Shown: positions 1 through 9,612 of the stretch, in pieces
How the letters are laid out: every line of letters starts with the position of its first letter
Numbering within the stretch: the stretch's first letter is position 1
DNA from: Blastocystis hominis
Taxonomy: Eukaryota > Sar > Bigyra > Opalinata > Blastocystidae
NCBI RefSeq assembly: GCF_000151665.1
Contig: NW_013171823.1
Coordinates: 1 to 64,000 of the forward strand
Reading direction: 5' to 3'
Length of the DNA: 64,000 nucleotides
The notes under the pieces: model-generated
What the model was told of the DNA's origin: nothing
Seen by the model: only the letters and a program-made list of their open reading frames with translations
The model's database searches: none
Position numbers and translations under genes: made by a program

Positions 1-469
1 GGCAGGTGCAAATGATCATCCCGGGCAGGCTGGTAGCGGATACGATAGTGTGTGATACTGGCTCATATCCAAATGGATTATCAAAGATAGCTCGTTTCTC
101 CATGTCAGACAACTTGTGATTCACAGACTGGACAATGATCTTGTTGAATTGTTTGTCAATTTTAGCATTGTAGACCACATTGTCCTCGAATGAGTACAAC
201 AGTACGTTCTCATCGTCAATTCGCTGCATTTGATATCCACGCATGTCAGAGACGGATACACGGCGACGTTCAGCGGGTGAGAGATTCATGTACGAATCAA
301 ACAAGGTTCGCTTCTGTCGCCATTGTTCGCTCCTCATTCGCTGTTGATTGAATTCACTTTCAACGACTTTATCGAAATAACGATTCAACATCTTGTCCAT
401 CATGTTTCTCGACTTCACTTTGTGTGGCTTGTATCGAATGATTGGAATTGTAGCAACGTATTCATCCAT
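1..469 (-). CDS. Polinton element 1 gene, partial, unknown function
   Basis: An open frame starts at an ATG at 469-467 and runs leftward off the window with no stop, giving at least 156 residues. The sequence is charged, with Arg/Lys-rich helical stretches near its start (for example residues 15-60), and has no family I recognise. It lies 42 nt downstream of the stop of the next gene on the same strand and belongs to the tight minus-strand cluster of element 1, so a virion or accessory role is likely but only by position. Its 3' end is outside the window. Confidence 0.6.
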   Translation of the reverse strand, partial: MDEYVATIPIIRYKPHKVKSRNMMDKMLNRYFDKVVESEFNQQRMRSEQWRQKRTLFDSYMNLSPAERRRVSVSDMRGYQMQRIDDENVLLYSFEDNVVYNAKIDKQFNKIIVQSVNHKLSDMEKRAIFDNPFGYEPVSHTIVSATSLPGMIICTC

Positions 470-490
470 TTACTATGGGAGGAACAATGT

Positions 491-513
491 GGGGCGACTT
501 TGCCGTCTCCCCT
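491..513. terminator. Imperfect GC hairpin at gene end
   Basis: Read on the minus strand, GGGGAGAC and GTCgCCCC arms flank a short loop immediately after the stop codon of the 231-aa gene. It resembles the cleaner 8-bp-stem hairpins elsewhere in the Polintons. Position at a 3' end suggests a transcript-end signal; this is inference. Confidence 0.4.
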
Positions 514-1207
514 ACTTTACTTTGGTGTAACAAGATATCGTGAATGAGATGTACACATTCGAATTCAATGAGATCGGACGGTCATTCGCGTCTGTCAGTA
601 CCCAGTCAATGTAGTCCAGGTTCGATTGTTCAATCACATCGATCGATAGGTTGTCCCAGGTGATCATGTTGTTCAGTCCCATCGATACATGAATCAGGTT
701 ATCGATCAACGGACTCTTCAGACCGAATGTTTGAGCATTGATACTACTGTAGACTCGGATCACACTCATGCCATTCGTGATGTCGTAGGGTTCACTCGCT
801 ACCATACCTGCCTCAACGATACCTTCCAACTTGAGGATACTCGTGTAATCAGGTGCGCCACTAAGGTCAACAGCGGTCGCCACATCACTGTTCAAGTATG
901 CTCGGTTAACATCGTCTACCTGGATGGAATCGGCTATCGCACGGCATAACTCGGTAATCGAGTAGTAGCCAGGACCGACGTTGTACACCATTTCAAACCC
1001 TGACAACATTTGAACCTTCACGACATTTATTGCACGAATGTTCCAGAGAGAAGTGGTATCGATCTTGCATGTAATCGAAGTGATCTTGTACACAAGGTCA
1101 CGAGGCATGATCACTGTGTTGAACGTTTCATGGTATCGTTCGTTGTTCTTCGGAATCACTGTATTGTGATTAATCACACTCACTGGTAGTGCACGATTAT
1201 GACTCAT
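512..1207 (-). CDS. Polinton structural-type protein with GYY domain
   Basis: A 231-residue protein. It carries one copy of the module seen repeatedly in the 995-aa neighbour: a GPGYYSITELCRAI segment, then a DLSGAPDY...ILKLEG segment, then YDITNGMSVIRVYSSIN, and a C-terminal NVYISFTI strand. No signal peptide or TM segment is seen. Its ATG overlaps the upstream gene's TGA as ATGA. Related repeat-bearing proteins accompany capsid genes in many Polintons (family knowledge), so a minor virion, fibre or assembly role is inferred. No catalytic motif is visible. Confidence 0.6.
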   Translation of the reverse strand: MSHNRALPVSVINHNTVIPKNNERYHETFNTVIMPRDLVYKITSITCKIDTTSLWNIRAINVVKVQMLSGFEMVYNVGPGYYSITELCRAIADSIQVDDVNRAYLNSDVATAVDLSGAPDYTSILKLEGIVEAGMVASEPYDITNGMSVIRVYSSINAQTFGLKSPLIDNLIHVSMGLNNMITWDNLSIDVIEQSNLDYIDWVLTDANDRPISLNSNVYISFTISCYTKVK

Positions 1208-1536
1208 TTATTGTGTAGAACATGGAAGTGAATGCACACTGTAATCGGCATTGGCAGGGCAATCGTTGCACCGGTCTTATCGGTCAACGAGAATGACCAT
1301 TTGCGACTTTTGGGTACCACGACGTTCATGTGTGCATTCTCCGTAAACTCCTCGTTCAATACAACCAACGGAGACTGTCGTCGTTCTTGCATGTTGTTCA
1401 CTCGATCGAGCACAAGGCAGGTGCCAGGCGATTCTCCCTTCATCGATATCCGATCGATTACCATGTCGCTTTTGATGAGATTGTTACTTGTGAATTCATG
1501 TTCGTACGTTCGAGCAATGTTGAACACTAGATTCAT
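1204..1536 (-). CDS. Small Polinton protein, 110 aa
   Basis: A 110-residue ORF in the same cluster. Its start overlaps the preceding stop by ATGA, and its own stop overlaps the next start by ATGA. The C-terminal strand segment before its stop (ITVCIHFHVLHNK) resembles the terminal beta-strand of the neighbouring GYY proteins, suggesting a related fold, but the GYY segment itself is absent. It could be a small structural protein or the detached end of one. Function unknown. Confidence 0.5.
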   Translation of the reverse strand: MNLVFNIARTYEHEFTSNNLIKSDMVIDRISMKGESPGTCLVLDRVNNMQERRQSPLVVLNEEFTENAHMNVVVPKSRKWSFSLTDKTGATIALPMPITVCIHFHVLHNK

Positions 1537-1721
1537 TTATTATTTCCTCCTGAAACGGTGAATCCGATTAGCAGGTACACGTTACCGATGAACGATAGCG
1601 GGTCACCATTTTCGTCCTTCAATTCGTACACGATGCGATCAAGCAATTCAGAACATGGTACCAACATGCGATTCTTGTAGAAGTAGTTCTTGTACAAGCT
1701 GTCCATCGGGACATTCTGCAA
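1533..1721 (-). CDS. 62-aa ORF, probable displaced C-terminus of the 995-aa protein
   Basis: The 62-residue frame overlaps the end of the 995-aa gene by 74 nt. It ends DENGDPLSFIGNVYLL, matching the closing segment of other GYY modules (for example DMDGKMMRLNGEFELQ inside the large protein). The large protein stops just before such a closing segment is expected. I infer a frameshift near 1700-1720 in what was one gene. A true short overlapping gene is the alternative. Confidence 0.45.
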   Translation of the reverse strand: MQNVPMDSLYKNYFYKNRMLVPCSELLDRIVYELKDENGDPLSFIGNVYLLIGFTVSGGNNK

Positions 1722-4635
1722 GCAGTGGTATCGTCTTGCTTTTCACGATGTTGCAATACAGCTGTATGTTCGATAGACCGTTCGTGATATCGACAGGATA
1801 CTCGGCAACCATTGGACCATAGTTGGCATAGTACACACCATCATCGAAAGGGATACGCCATGTATGCGATTGCGATCCTGAAGCAGGAATGATCGTGCCA
1901 AGATTGCCACTCAACGAGAACACGTGGTCCGCGTGAATGTAGTACCCATCTGTCTCAGCTTTCCATCGTATGTTCAGTGCAGCCGAGTCAAAACATTGGT
2001 TCATGTGCCATATCATGTCAGCCTGTGTCAATCGTGATGGTATGCTCCACGTGAATGTCTGAGCATCATCCGTGTACGTGATATCATTCTCAGCAGCACT
2101 ATCGTCCAGTGTCATCATTCCGTACGGGAAGCGAATCGTCGTGTTAGCCGTGTACGACTCAGATTGATCCCAGTCAACGAAGGTAGCCAATGATGGAACA
2201 ACAACTTCATCATTCCTCACATAGTGGGGCAGCGAAGCTACCCCGGGGAAGCTTTGCTTCCCCACATACGTAACACGTGTCGGTTGTATGAATTCGATCG
2301 ACACAGCACGATCGGAATACGTACTACCTTTGATCATATTCGTCACATTCAGTCCATCGATGTTTGCCATCGCAAACTCGTAAGGTGATGTCAACTCGGG
2401 CATCCTGATGTAGTAATTGCGATAAAACTCGAAATAACAAGACAAATACACACCACCTGGTTCAGCGTATGGTCCGGGTATAATCTTGAAACATGGATTA
2501 TCACAAAACAATATGAATCGTGGTTCTGTACCATTTCGACATCCCATTCGTACTCGACCACCATTATCTGCAATGACATATACCAAGTACCCTCCGAGAG
2601 ATGCATCTACATATATCTTATTGATCACATTAGCGATCATATTCACGATATCAATAGCGCTATAATGACCTCGTTGGATTGTGAGAGGTCTTTCGCCATA
2701 TCCACGTATTCCAAGTATAAAATTCGTCGTATCGATAAACACTCTCGTGTGATATACACTATCCTTGGAATACCAAGGTCCGATCGAAGAACCATTCGAT
2801 GACACCAAGTCACCTGTATTTTCCGATGTGATATGCAATTCCAATTCTGGTGCATAGTCCTTCGCAGTCCATGACATGCTTTCTCTATTGTCATTCACCG
2901 TCCACGCAATCGCATTCTGGTGAGATGGAGGTAGTTCCATAGCACTCGCATATCGAGCATTGAGCTCATTAAAACATGTGGTTGTAAGAGTATTCATCTT
3001 GATCGGGGTAGACGTATCTTCCGTTATGTAGAATTCACCACTATCGAGTACTGAACCATCAGCTAGGCGCATCGTGTATGTCGCGAGAGGCTTTAGCAGG
3101 AACCGATTATCATTCGTACGCATTTTCCAGTCATACGCAATGAAGGTGTTTGATCCTATGTACGCATGACCACCAATACCTTGATCATTCGTCATATCAG
3201 GTGGTGAATCGCTTTCAGGGTTGAACGAAGCTTCCACTGGTCGTTCGATGCACAGGTTCTGCACAGATGGAGACAGCTTGAACCATGGAGTCCAACCAAA
3301 ACCATCGATCGTCGTGTCAACACTGGATCGATTGAAATACCATCCGTCTGCTTGGACATTGAAGCGAACATGATCATCCTCGATCGTCATGGATGTGAGT
3401 GGAAGCACTTTCACCATCTCAGCACCGACAGCCTCGATGAACTCGGAGAACGTGTAGTAACCGACAGGCAATGTCAACATGTGCGAGACAGTGCCATCAG
3501 TAACAACCACGTGATTACACGAGGAAGACATGTAGTAGCGCTTCGGGTTATCCACTCCTTTCACCAAGATGTCCGATTCGAAACCAAGGATTGACCTGAT
3601 CTCTGGTGCATTCGTGAAATCAATCATGTAGAAGTGATCTACCGTGATGTGGAACGCATTCTCACCGCTATACACCAATTCGAACAGGGCATCACTTGCA
3701 TTCAGCTTTGCAATGATCGTTTCGATGTCGTATGCACCGCGTGGTATCGTGATCTCTTGAATCGTAGCGCCAGCATTGATTAGCACCACTTGATCAGTCG
3801 GCACGTTGTGCAACACGAAGTCCGTATACAACGACACAGACGAGATGGAACACTGGTCGAATGACAGAGGATTGTCCAGCTTCACTTCCTTCTTGGTGGT
3901 ATTGCCGAACACTTCGATCATGGAGAACTGGTTCGCAGAGGCAATTGATGAAGGCACTTCATCATACACGTCTTCTATCGTCAACTGGAGTTCGAATTCG
4001 CCGTTCAATCGCATCATCTTGCCATCCATATCGCGGAACACGAACATCAATTGATCAAACCGAGTGATCATTGGTATGCACACGTCTTCCACAGTTCGCA
4101 CGTAGTCAGCCGTTGGATCGTCAATGATCATCGTGGTGAGCAGGTTGTTGTTCTGGTTGGCAATCTTCAGGTCTGATGATCGCACGATCGTCGAGTAGAT
4201 CTGGATCACTTGGCGATTTCGCGTGATATCAATCACGTTCGATCCACTGAACGAAGCAGGTAGAATGACCGTTCGTCCATCTAAGCCGAAGATCTCACGA
4301 ATGTCAGGTGCATCCGTGAAGTCAATGGTGTGTGGAGACTGAATCCAGATACAACCGAACGACGAGGCATTCGTGGATATGGAGAATGTAGTATCGGTCA
4401 TGGTATTGAGCAAGGCAATGATCTCACTGATCGTGTAATAACCAGCAGGGATTGTCACAGTCTCATCATTGCTGTTAGTAATCACATTCGTCGTGTCTAC
4501 GTTATTAAACATCGAACCATTAGGATGAAACAGGACAGTCATGGAAGTGATATAGGGATTCTTGTACTTGTACGGATTAACCCATGTAAATGAGCCATTG
4601 GTAGGTGAGCCTTGAATAAGCATGGAGTAGTGCAT
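1648..4635 (-). CDS. Large repeat-built Polinton virion-type protein (995 aa)
   Basis: It begins at the ATG at 4635, preceded by a leader (GGTAAAG then AAAGACC) that also precedes two homologous fragments in element 3. At least four degenerate modules follow one another: GYYTISEIIALLN (about residue 70), GAYDIETIIAKLN (about 290), GYYTFSEFIEAV (about 385) and weaker copies toward the C-terminus, each followed by DFTDAPDI/LG-type and DIT.../IYS-type segments. Proteins built from this GYY...LG module travel with Polintons in other eukaryotes and are presumed virion components; a fibre or vertex role is inference. The last module lacks its end, which is found in another frame at 1533-1721. Two GC hairpins are embedded in frame at 2226-2263. 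Confidence 0.65.
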   Translation of the reverse strand: MHYSMLIQGSPTNGSFTWVNPYKYKNPYITSMTVLFHPNGSMFNNVDTTNVITNSNDETVTIPAGYYTISEIIALLNTMTDTTFSISTNASSFGCIWIQSPHTIDFTDAPDIREIFGLDGRTVILPASFSGSNVIDITRNRQVIQIYSTIVRSSDLKIANQNNNLLTTMIIDDPTADYVRTVEDVCIPMITRFDQLMFVFRDMDGKMMRLNGEFELQLTIEDVYDEVPSSIASANQFSMIEVFGNTTKKEVKLDNPLSFDQCSISSVSLYTDFVLHNVPTDQVVLINAGATIQEITIPRGAYDIETIIAKLNASDALFELVYSGENAFHITVDHFYMIDFTNAPEIRSILGFESDILVKGVDNPKRYYMSSSCNHVVVTDGTVSHMLTLPVGYYTFSEFIEAVGAEMVKVLPLTSMTIEDDHVRFNVQADGWYFNRSSVDTTIDGFGWTPWFKLSPSVQNLCIERPVEASFNPESDSPPDMTNDQGIGGHAYIGSNTFIAYDWKMRTNDNRFLLKPLATYTMRLADGSVLDSGEFYITEDTSTPIKMNTLTTTCFNELNARYASAMELPPSHQNAIAWTVNDNRESMSWTAKDYAPELELHITSENTGDLVSSNGSSIGPWYSKDSVYHTRVFIDTTNFILGIRGYGERPLTIQRGHYSAIDIVNMIANVINKIYVDASLGGYLVYVIADNGGRVRMGCRNGTEPRFILFCDNPCFKIIPGPYAEPGGVYLSCYFEFYRNYYIRMPELTSPYEFAMANIDGLNVTNMIKGSTYSDRAVSIEFIQPTRVTYVGKQSFPGVASLPHYVRNDEVVVPSLATFVDWDQSESYTANTTIRFPYGMMTLDDSAAENDITYTDDAQTFTWSIPSRLTQADMIWHMNQCFDSAALNIRWKAETDGYYIHADHVFSLSGNLGTIIPASGSQSHTWRIPFDDGVYYANYGPMVAEYPVDITNGLSNIQLYCNIVKSKTIPLLAECPDGQLVQELLLQESHVGTMF
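2226..2263. repeat. Tandem pair of 19-nt GC hairpins inside a gene
   Basis: Two adjacent hairpins: 2226-2244 (GGGGCAGC-gaa-GCTACCCC, one mismatch) and 2245-2263 (GGGGAAGC-ttt-GCTTCCCC, perfect). Each has 8-bp arms and a 3-nt loop. They keep the 995-aa frame open, and look like an insertion between otherwise conserved-looking segments. Confidence 0.75.
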
Positions 4636-4666
4636 GGTCTTTCTCTCTTTACCTTAGTCAACAAGA

Positions 4667-5207
4667 CAATGGGGAGGAATCGAAGCAGGGAGAGGCGTAG
4701 CCTCTCCCGGGGCAACGTACGTGGGGGAGCATAGCTCCCCCGGGACGACGAAGTCGTCCCTCGTTGTCCCCATCACAACCATGGATACCATGGCCTACAA
4801 TGGAAGTCAGGTTAACATTGCAGGAATTGGCCGAAATTGGCAGCCATGGGTTTCCGCGCGTTTCTTGTTATGGACAATACGGTAGCCAGGCAGGCAATGG
4901 CAGAAAATGGTGGAAATGGCAGAAAATGATCACATTGACCAGCAATAACAACCATAATAGTCATGGATATCGCACATTTCAGCACTCGTGTTTTACTCAT
5001 GAGTGCTGAAATTCTTATGAAACGCAAAAATCAAGGTACCAGTTGAGGGGGTCTGAGGGGTGACTTTGGGGGATTTTTTGTGTTCTGACGGGAATACGCG
5101 AAAACAAAGATGGGGTCAGAGGGGCGACTTTGAGCCGCGCACTCTCGTAGATGAGGTCGGAGGGGCGACTTTGGGTTCCGCGCGTTTCCCGTCATTCCCC
5201 TACTACT
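4667..5207. repeat. Right terminal inverted repeat of Polinton element 1
   Basis: This segment is the reverse complement of 61087-61682 with only a few substitutions over about 430 bp (4763-5200) plus hairpin insertions. Its outer end reads CTACTACT at 5200-5207, so the element terminus is 5'-AG...CT-3' as in Polintons. The adjacent host hexamer TACGAT (5208-5213) would be the target duplication; the other copy is outside the window. Blocks of AGGGGCGACTTTG recur near the tip. Confidence 0.85.
4688..4760. repeat. Cluster of three GC hairpins beside TIR
   Basis: Perfect hairpins at 4688-4708 (GGGAGAGGC-gta-GCCTCTCCC), 4723-4741 (GGGGGAGC-ata-GCTCCCCC) and 4742-4760 (GGGACGAC-gaa-GTCGTCCC). 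Each has a 3-nt loop and 8-9-bp arms with different sequence. The last two are absent from the matching place in element 2. Confidence 0.85.
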
Positions 5208-8033
5208 TACGATTCCTGTATATACAATTTCTTCATCTTTATCCCAATACAAAACATAACATAGAATCATTAATCCTATTCCGATTACTCCGATTACCAC
5301 ATATTTCAAAAATGATATTTCAAATGATCCCATTACTAAAAAAGCAAATGTACATAGTCCAAATATCACACCTCCACTTATCCATACAATATCCATTTCC
5401 CATTTACAAATTACACATATCATATATATTATCAATACAATATATGATCCAATTCCAAATATCAATACATATTTCAACGCACTATTACCAACGAATCCAA
5501 TTATCAATCCAGTCATTATACAACCAGCTATTATTACTATAATACCTGTACATAATATACTCTTGTCAAGTTGCAAGTAGAATACGATCAAGTATAATAT
5601 ATATATCATGTATAATCCTATCGTAATTAACGGTAAGTATTTTGTCAGTCCATTTTGATCAAATTCAATAATTAAACTGATTATACAGCACATTCCTAAT
5701 AGCAGGCCAGCACTGGAATACACAATATTCAATTTCCAATTGCGGTTATTTACTATCAAGTATACAATATAAATAGCCAGTAATCCACTCGTAAATATGC
5801 CAATATGTATGTTAAGCATGTAGCTTATTATAATCACAACCAAACCTGTTACTATTATACCAACCTCAACCATTAAATAAAACGATATTGTCACTATTAA
5901 TAATATTGTTGATATAATCCCAGCGTAATAATGCAAAAAGTAACAACTCATCACGATTAGTAGACCTGTAGCTAACACTCCTATTTTCTTATTGAAATAG
6001 AAACAGACTGTTGATATAAATAGACCAGACACTATGAGTCCAACATAACTATTGACAAAATAGAAACAAGCTGAAGCTATTATAATCATGATTGCAAATA
6101 TCAACGCCATATATGTGTAGTATTGTGATTTTCTGAGTCCTATAATCCATTCTCCATCATAATCAAGTTTCATATTTTTATACATCTTTCCTTGACCACT
6201 TCGCTTTCCATTTTTATAACTACCCTTATATATTAATGCTTGTCCGTCATTATCGTATTCTTCACCTTGTCCTTCACGTTGATAGTTTAATTCCAACGAA
6301 TTAGCAAATCCTCCCTCATATCGCTTCTTGCCTTTTTTATATTCAGTCATCATATTACCACAAATTGTTTTTAACACTTCGATTTCTTTTCCATCTTCCC
6401 ATCGACTCACTCTACTGATTTCATCATTTATATAGATATATGATATTCCCTCATATCTACCATTTTCATTAATTTGGCAAATACGAACTGTATTACCATC
6501 TCCATCTTTTTCTTTCCAATAATTTTTCCATCCTTTCATTGCAACAAGCTTGTTTCCATTTATGTAATATCCTTTATAGATAATATCAGCACAATCATTA
6601 TATTCAATACATTTTCCATTACGAACGCCATTTTCAAATCCACCCTCATACCAAACGTGATTCGGTTCATCATACACTTCACAATGACCCCCAGTTCTTT
6701 TTTCTTTTCCTTCATGCCATTCACTTATTCGTATCATTACATCATGATCGTAAAAGTAGCATATACCTTCATATCTACCTTGTCTATCTTTCTTGCATAT
6801 GCTTTTCAACTGATTATTTTCATCGTATTCTAGCCAATATCCATCCATTTCAGATAATCGTACCATATTCAAAAACCTGCCATTTTCATAATAACCTTCG
6901 ATCCATTTACTTTGCTTTTCATCATAATAATTGAAATAACCATTGAATACCCTTTCGATTCCTTCTACCCATTGATTCAATCCTTTCAATACATCATTTT
7001 CGAAATTGTAGCATATACCATTTAGTTTACCTTGTTTGTCTATTTCACAAATATGAATTAAATGATTGTTTTCATTTATTTCTTTCCAATAGCCTTTCAT
7101 TCTTTTCATTGGAAATAACTTCATTATTTGTCCTTCATTATGGTATCCTTCGATCCATTGATTATGAGGTTTATCAAATAACTTGATGTAGCCAACATAT
7201 TTCGTTTCTCTTCCTTCATGCCATTCACTTATTCGTATCATTACATCATGATCGTAAAAGTAACATATACCTTCATATCTACCTTGTCTGTCTTTCTTAC
7301 ATATGCTTTTCAAATGATTATTTTCATCATATTCTAGCCAATATCCGTCCATTTCAGATAATCGTACCATATTCAAAAACCTGCCGTTTTCATAATATCC
7401 TTCGATCCATTTTTTCTGAGGTTCGTCATATATCTTGAAATAACCATTGAATATAGTTTCAACTCCTCCATGCCATTCACTTATTTTACTGAAAACACCG
7501 TTATTATAAAAATAGCAAAGACCATCATTTTTACCATTGCTATCTTTCCTGCATATACTAATCAACTTGTTACTATCGTCATATTTTTTCCAATAACCAC
7601 TCATCTCTGCCATTTTGATTAGTTTTTTACCTTGGTCATAGAAACCTTCATACACCAATTTACCCTTTTCATCATATTCCTTTCCTCTGCCTTGACGATA
7701 TCCATTCACCATGTTACCTTTAAAGTACTGTACTCCGTCTTCGTCATAGATCATACAAGGACCATTCGCTATACCATCAACAAAGGTTAATGTTGCAACT
7801 ATGATTTTCTTATCAGATATCAATGTCGATTCTCCATCAAGTTTTTTGTTTTTTAGGTGAGTTATGATTTGGTAGTTCATATGAGGTGGTCCTATTGTTA
7901 CAATCGTTTTATCATCATGATTATCAATATGAGAAATAGGAAACTGCTTACTGAAATCACATTCCCAACTTTTGCCTCTTTCTTCAACTACTTTACCATA
8001 TTCCGTCATTGATATATAGATTGATCCGCTCAT
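5031..8033 (-). CDS. MORN-repeat multi-pass membrane protein, 3' end replaced by Polinton TIR
   Basis: Residues 1 to about 620 are MORN-like repeats (YFKGNMVNGYRQGRGKEYD, YEGGF...G motifs) with a 168-residue unit present twice almost identically (DNA 6715-6900 and 7219-7405). About twelve hydrophobic segments follow from residue about 640. It is related to the N-terminal part of the giant gene at 11465-18297 and reads from an ATG at 8033 in an AT-rich setting. The frame crosses the host/element boundary at 5207, so the last 58 residues (from SSRGMTGNAR) come from the Polinton TIR. MORN repeats usually bind membranes or scaffold at the cell cortex. The normal C-terminus is lost, so this is probably a damaged allele or paralog. 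Confidence 0.7.
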   Translation of the reverse strand: MSGSIYISMTEYGKVVEERGKSWECDFSKQFPISHIDNHDDKTIVTIGPPHMNYQIITHLKNKKLDGESTLISDKKIIVATLTFVDGIANGPCMIYDEDGVQYFKGNMVNGYRQGRGKEYDEKGKLVYEGFYDQGKKLIKMAEMSGYWKKYDDSNKLISICRKDSNGKNDGLCYFYNNGVFSKISEWHGGVETIFNGYFKIYDEPQKKWIEGYYENGRFLNMVRLSEMDGYWLEYDENNHLKSICKKDRQGRYEGICYFYDHDVMIRISEWHEGRETKYVGYIKLFDKPHNQWIEGYHNEGQIMKLFPMKRMKGYWKEINENNHLIHICEIDKQGKLNGICYNFENDVLKGLNQWVEGIERVFNGYFNYYDEKQSKWIEGYYENGRFLNMVRLSEMDGYWLEYDENNQLKSICKKDRQGRYEGICYFYDHDVMIRISEWHEGKEKRTGGHCEVYDEPNHVWYEGGFENGVRNGKCIEYNDCADIIYKGYYINGNKLVAMKGWKNYWKEKDGDGNTVRICQINENGRYEGISYIYINDEISRVSRWEDGKEIEVLKTICGNMMTEYKKGKKRYEGGFANSLELNYQREGQGEEYDNDGQALIYKGSYKNGKRSGQGKMYKNMKLDYDGEWIIGLRKSQYYTYMALIFAIMIIIASACFYFVNSYVGLIVSGLFISTVCFYFNKKIGVLATGLLIVMSCYFLHYYAGIISTILLIVTISFYLMVEVGIIVTGLVVIIISYMLNIHIGIFTSGLLAIYIVYLIVNNRNWKLNIVYSSAGLLLGMCCIISLIIEFDQNGLTKYLPLITIGLYMIYILYLIVFYLQLDKSILCTGIIVIIAGCIMTGLIIGFVGNSALKYVLIFGIGSYIVLIIYMICVICKWEMDIVWISGGVIFGLCTFAFLVMGSFEISFLKYVVIGVIGIGLMILCYVLYWDKDEEIVYTGIVSSRGMTGNARNPKSPLRPHLRECAAQSRPSDPIFVFAYSRQNTKNPPKSPLRPPQLVP

Positions 8034-9612
8034 TATAATTCTTTTCTATTTACCTGACTAATAGAAAATATTGGAATAATTGAATGGTTGACAGATACTT
8101 TGTTAATTATTTTATTGAAACACATATGAAACAACGTGAACTAACTTATTACTACTCATTTATATCTTGTAATACTGTTGTAACTATACAGAACTATATA
8201 AGAACTCATCATAACTAAAGACTTTTCAACAATCGTTTTTAGATAAATATCTATATCTGGATAACCTATTGATCTAATTACAATAGTGATTTTCAATTAC
8301 AGGTTCTTTGTTTTTTGTTGCAATGATTTGTAGAGCCAATGCAAATCTAGTATAAACTATATTCTATTATTGATTATTTATTACCTTTCTTAATGAAAAA
8401 TAACAGTACTATGTTAAAATTATGTAAAGTGGTAATTTATTATAATTATGAAATGTATAGTAATATATGATTATTATAATAATCATTGTACATTTATTGA
8501 ATTCATTCTGATATAGAATAGGTTTATTTAGATGTATGCAATTGCTATTTTATATAGAACACTCAATCCTGGGAATTAATCTGCTTCTGGTGTACTGTTT
8601 CTGGACTGTGGGTATATATTTTAAAAAGCAGGATATTTCGTGTGTAGCTTTTTCATACTCATTCTGTTTTATATTTAGTGATCTAAAATAGTCAGTCCAT
8701 GAGTAATTATGTTTAGTTTGTGGCTAGTGTGAAAGCGGTAGGGATTTTCATCATATATTTCACAAATAACAGTTGTTTATATTCCTTTTCTACAGTTTCG
8801 CGTATTCTGCCTTTTTTACTATTATTAGCATTATTTTCACTTTATTCATGATCATCCACATTGATATAGATCATTATAGGGTTGTTGGAAACGAAATACT
8901 CCTGAGTATGATAGTGACCATTATTACCTTTTACAGAAAAAATGTAGATATCGCTGTCTTTCTTTGTTGATTTTGATGGGGAATTTTGTAAATGATTAGT
9001 TTTTCTAAGTCACAAGAGACATGCCCTTCATTGCTATTATCTTGATTCATCAATAGCCAATACTCATATTGTACTATCTCTATATTGCAGTACGTTGTCC
9101 ATTTCTTTTTCTTTTAGTTTTCTCTTTCCTTTTTTGACATTGTTTGTTTCTCAAGCAGTGATAAACATATGGAGAATAGGGGAAATGGCAAGGAACATTA
9201 CTCTGGCAGAATAGGCTCTCTGTGATGAATGATTATCTAACATATCAACCTGCAGGATAATTTGAATGCTAATACTAATTCCTTTTGTTTTTCTTCCTAG
9301 TGCTTACTAAATTGTCCTTTTCTGTGTGATAGCGTAAGACGGGGACAAATATCAATAATCTTCTTGGTTACATGTTAGCAGTCGTCTATATATCAGTTCT
9401 ACAGCAATGCCCATTTCAATCCTCTTTGATTCCATTTGTTTTTCAATCAAACAAATGACTTTCGCTGCACTTTTCTTTTCATATCACAAAAAACAGTAGC
9501 TTGACTATTGTTACATAAGAAAAGTCTGTTTACCTTAGATTTATCCCTCAATCAAATAACAATTGTTTCAAAAGCCTCTAATCGGCTCTCTACTTTTCTT
9601 ATCACTCTTGTG
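8034..9612. other. AT-rich intergenic stretch
   Basis: About 1.6 kb between the MORN/TM gene and the glycosyltransferase. Short open frames (for example 8773-8970) lack motifs, codon regularity or splice-linked partners. I see no gene or repeat here. Confidence 0.5.

Noticed and set aside
60-547. Plus-strand frame 323-547
   Set aside because: It is antisense to the partial minus-strand gene at 1-469, which has better composition and fits the gene cluster.
8773-8970. 65-aa hydrophobic ORF
   Set aside because: Short, no motif, no splice-linked partner, in AT-rich DNA where Phe/Ile-rich frames arise by chance.
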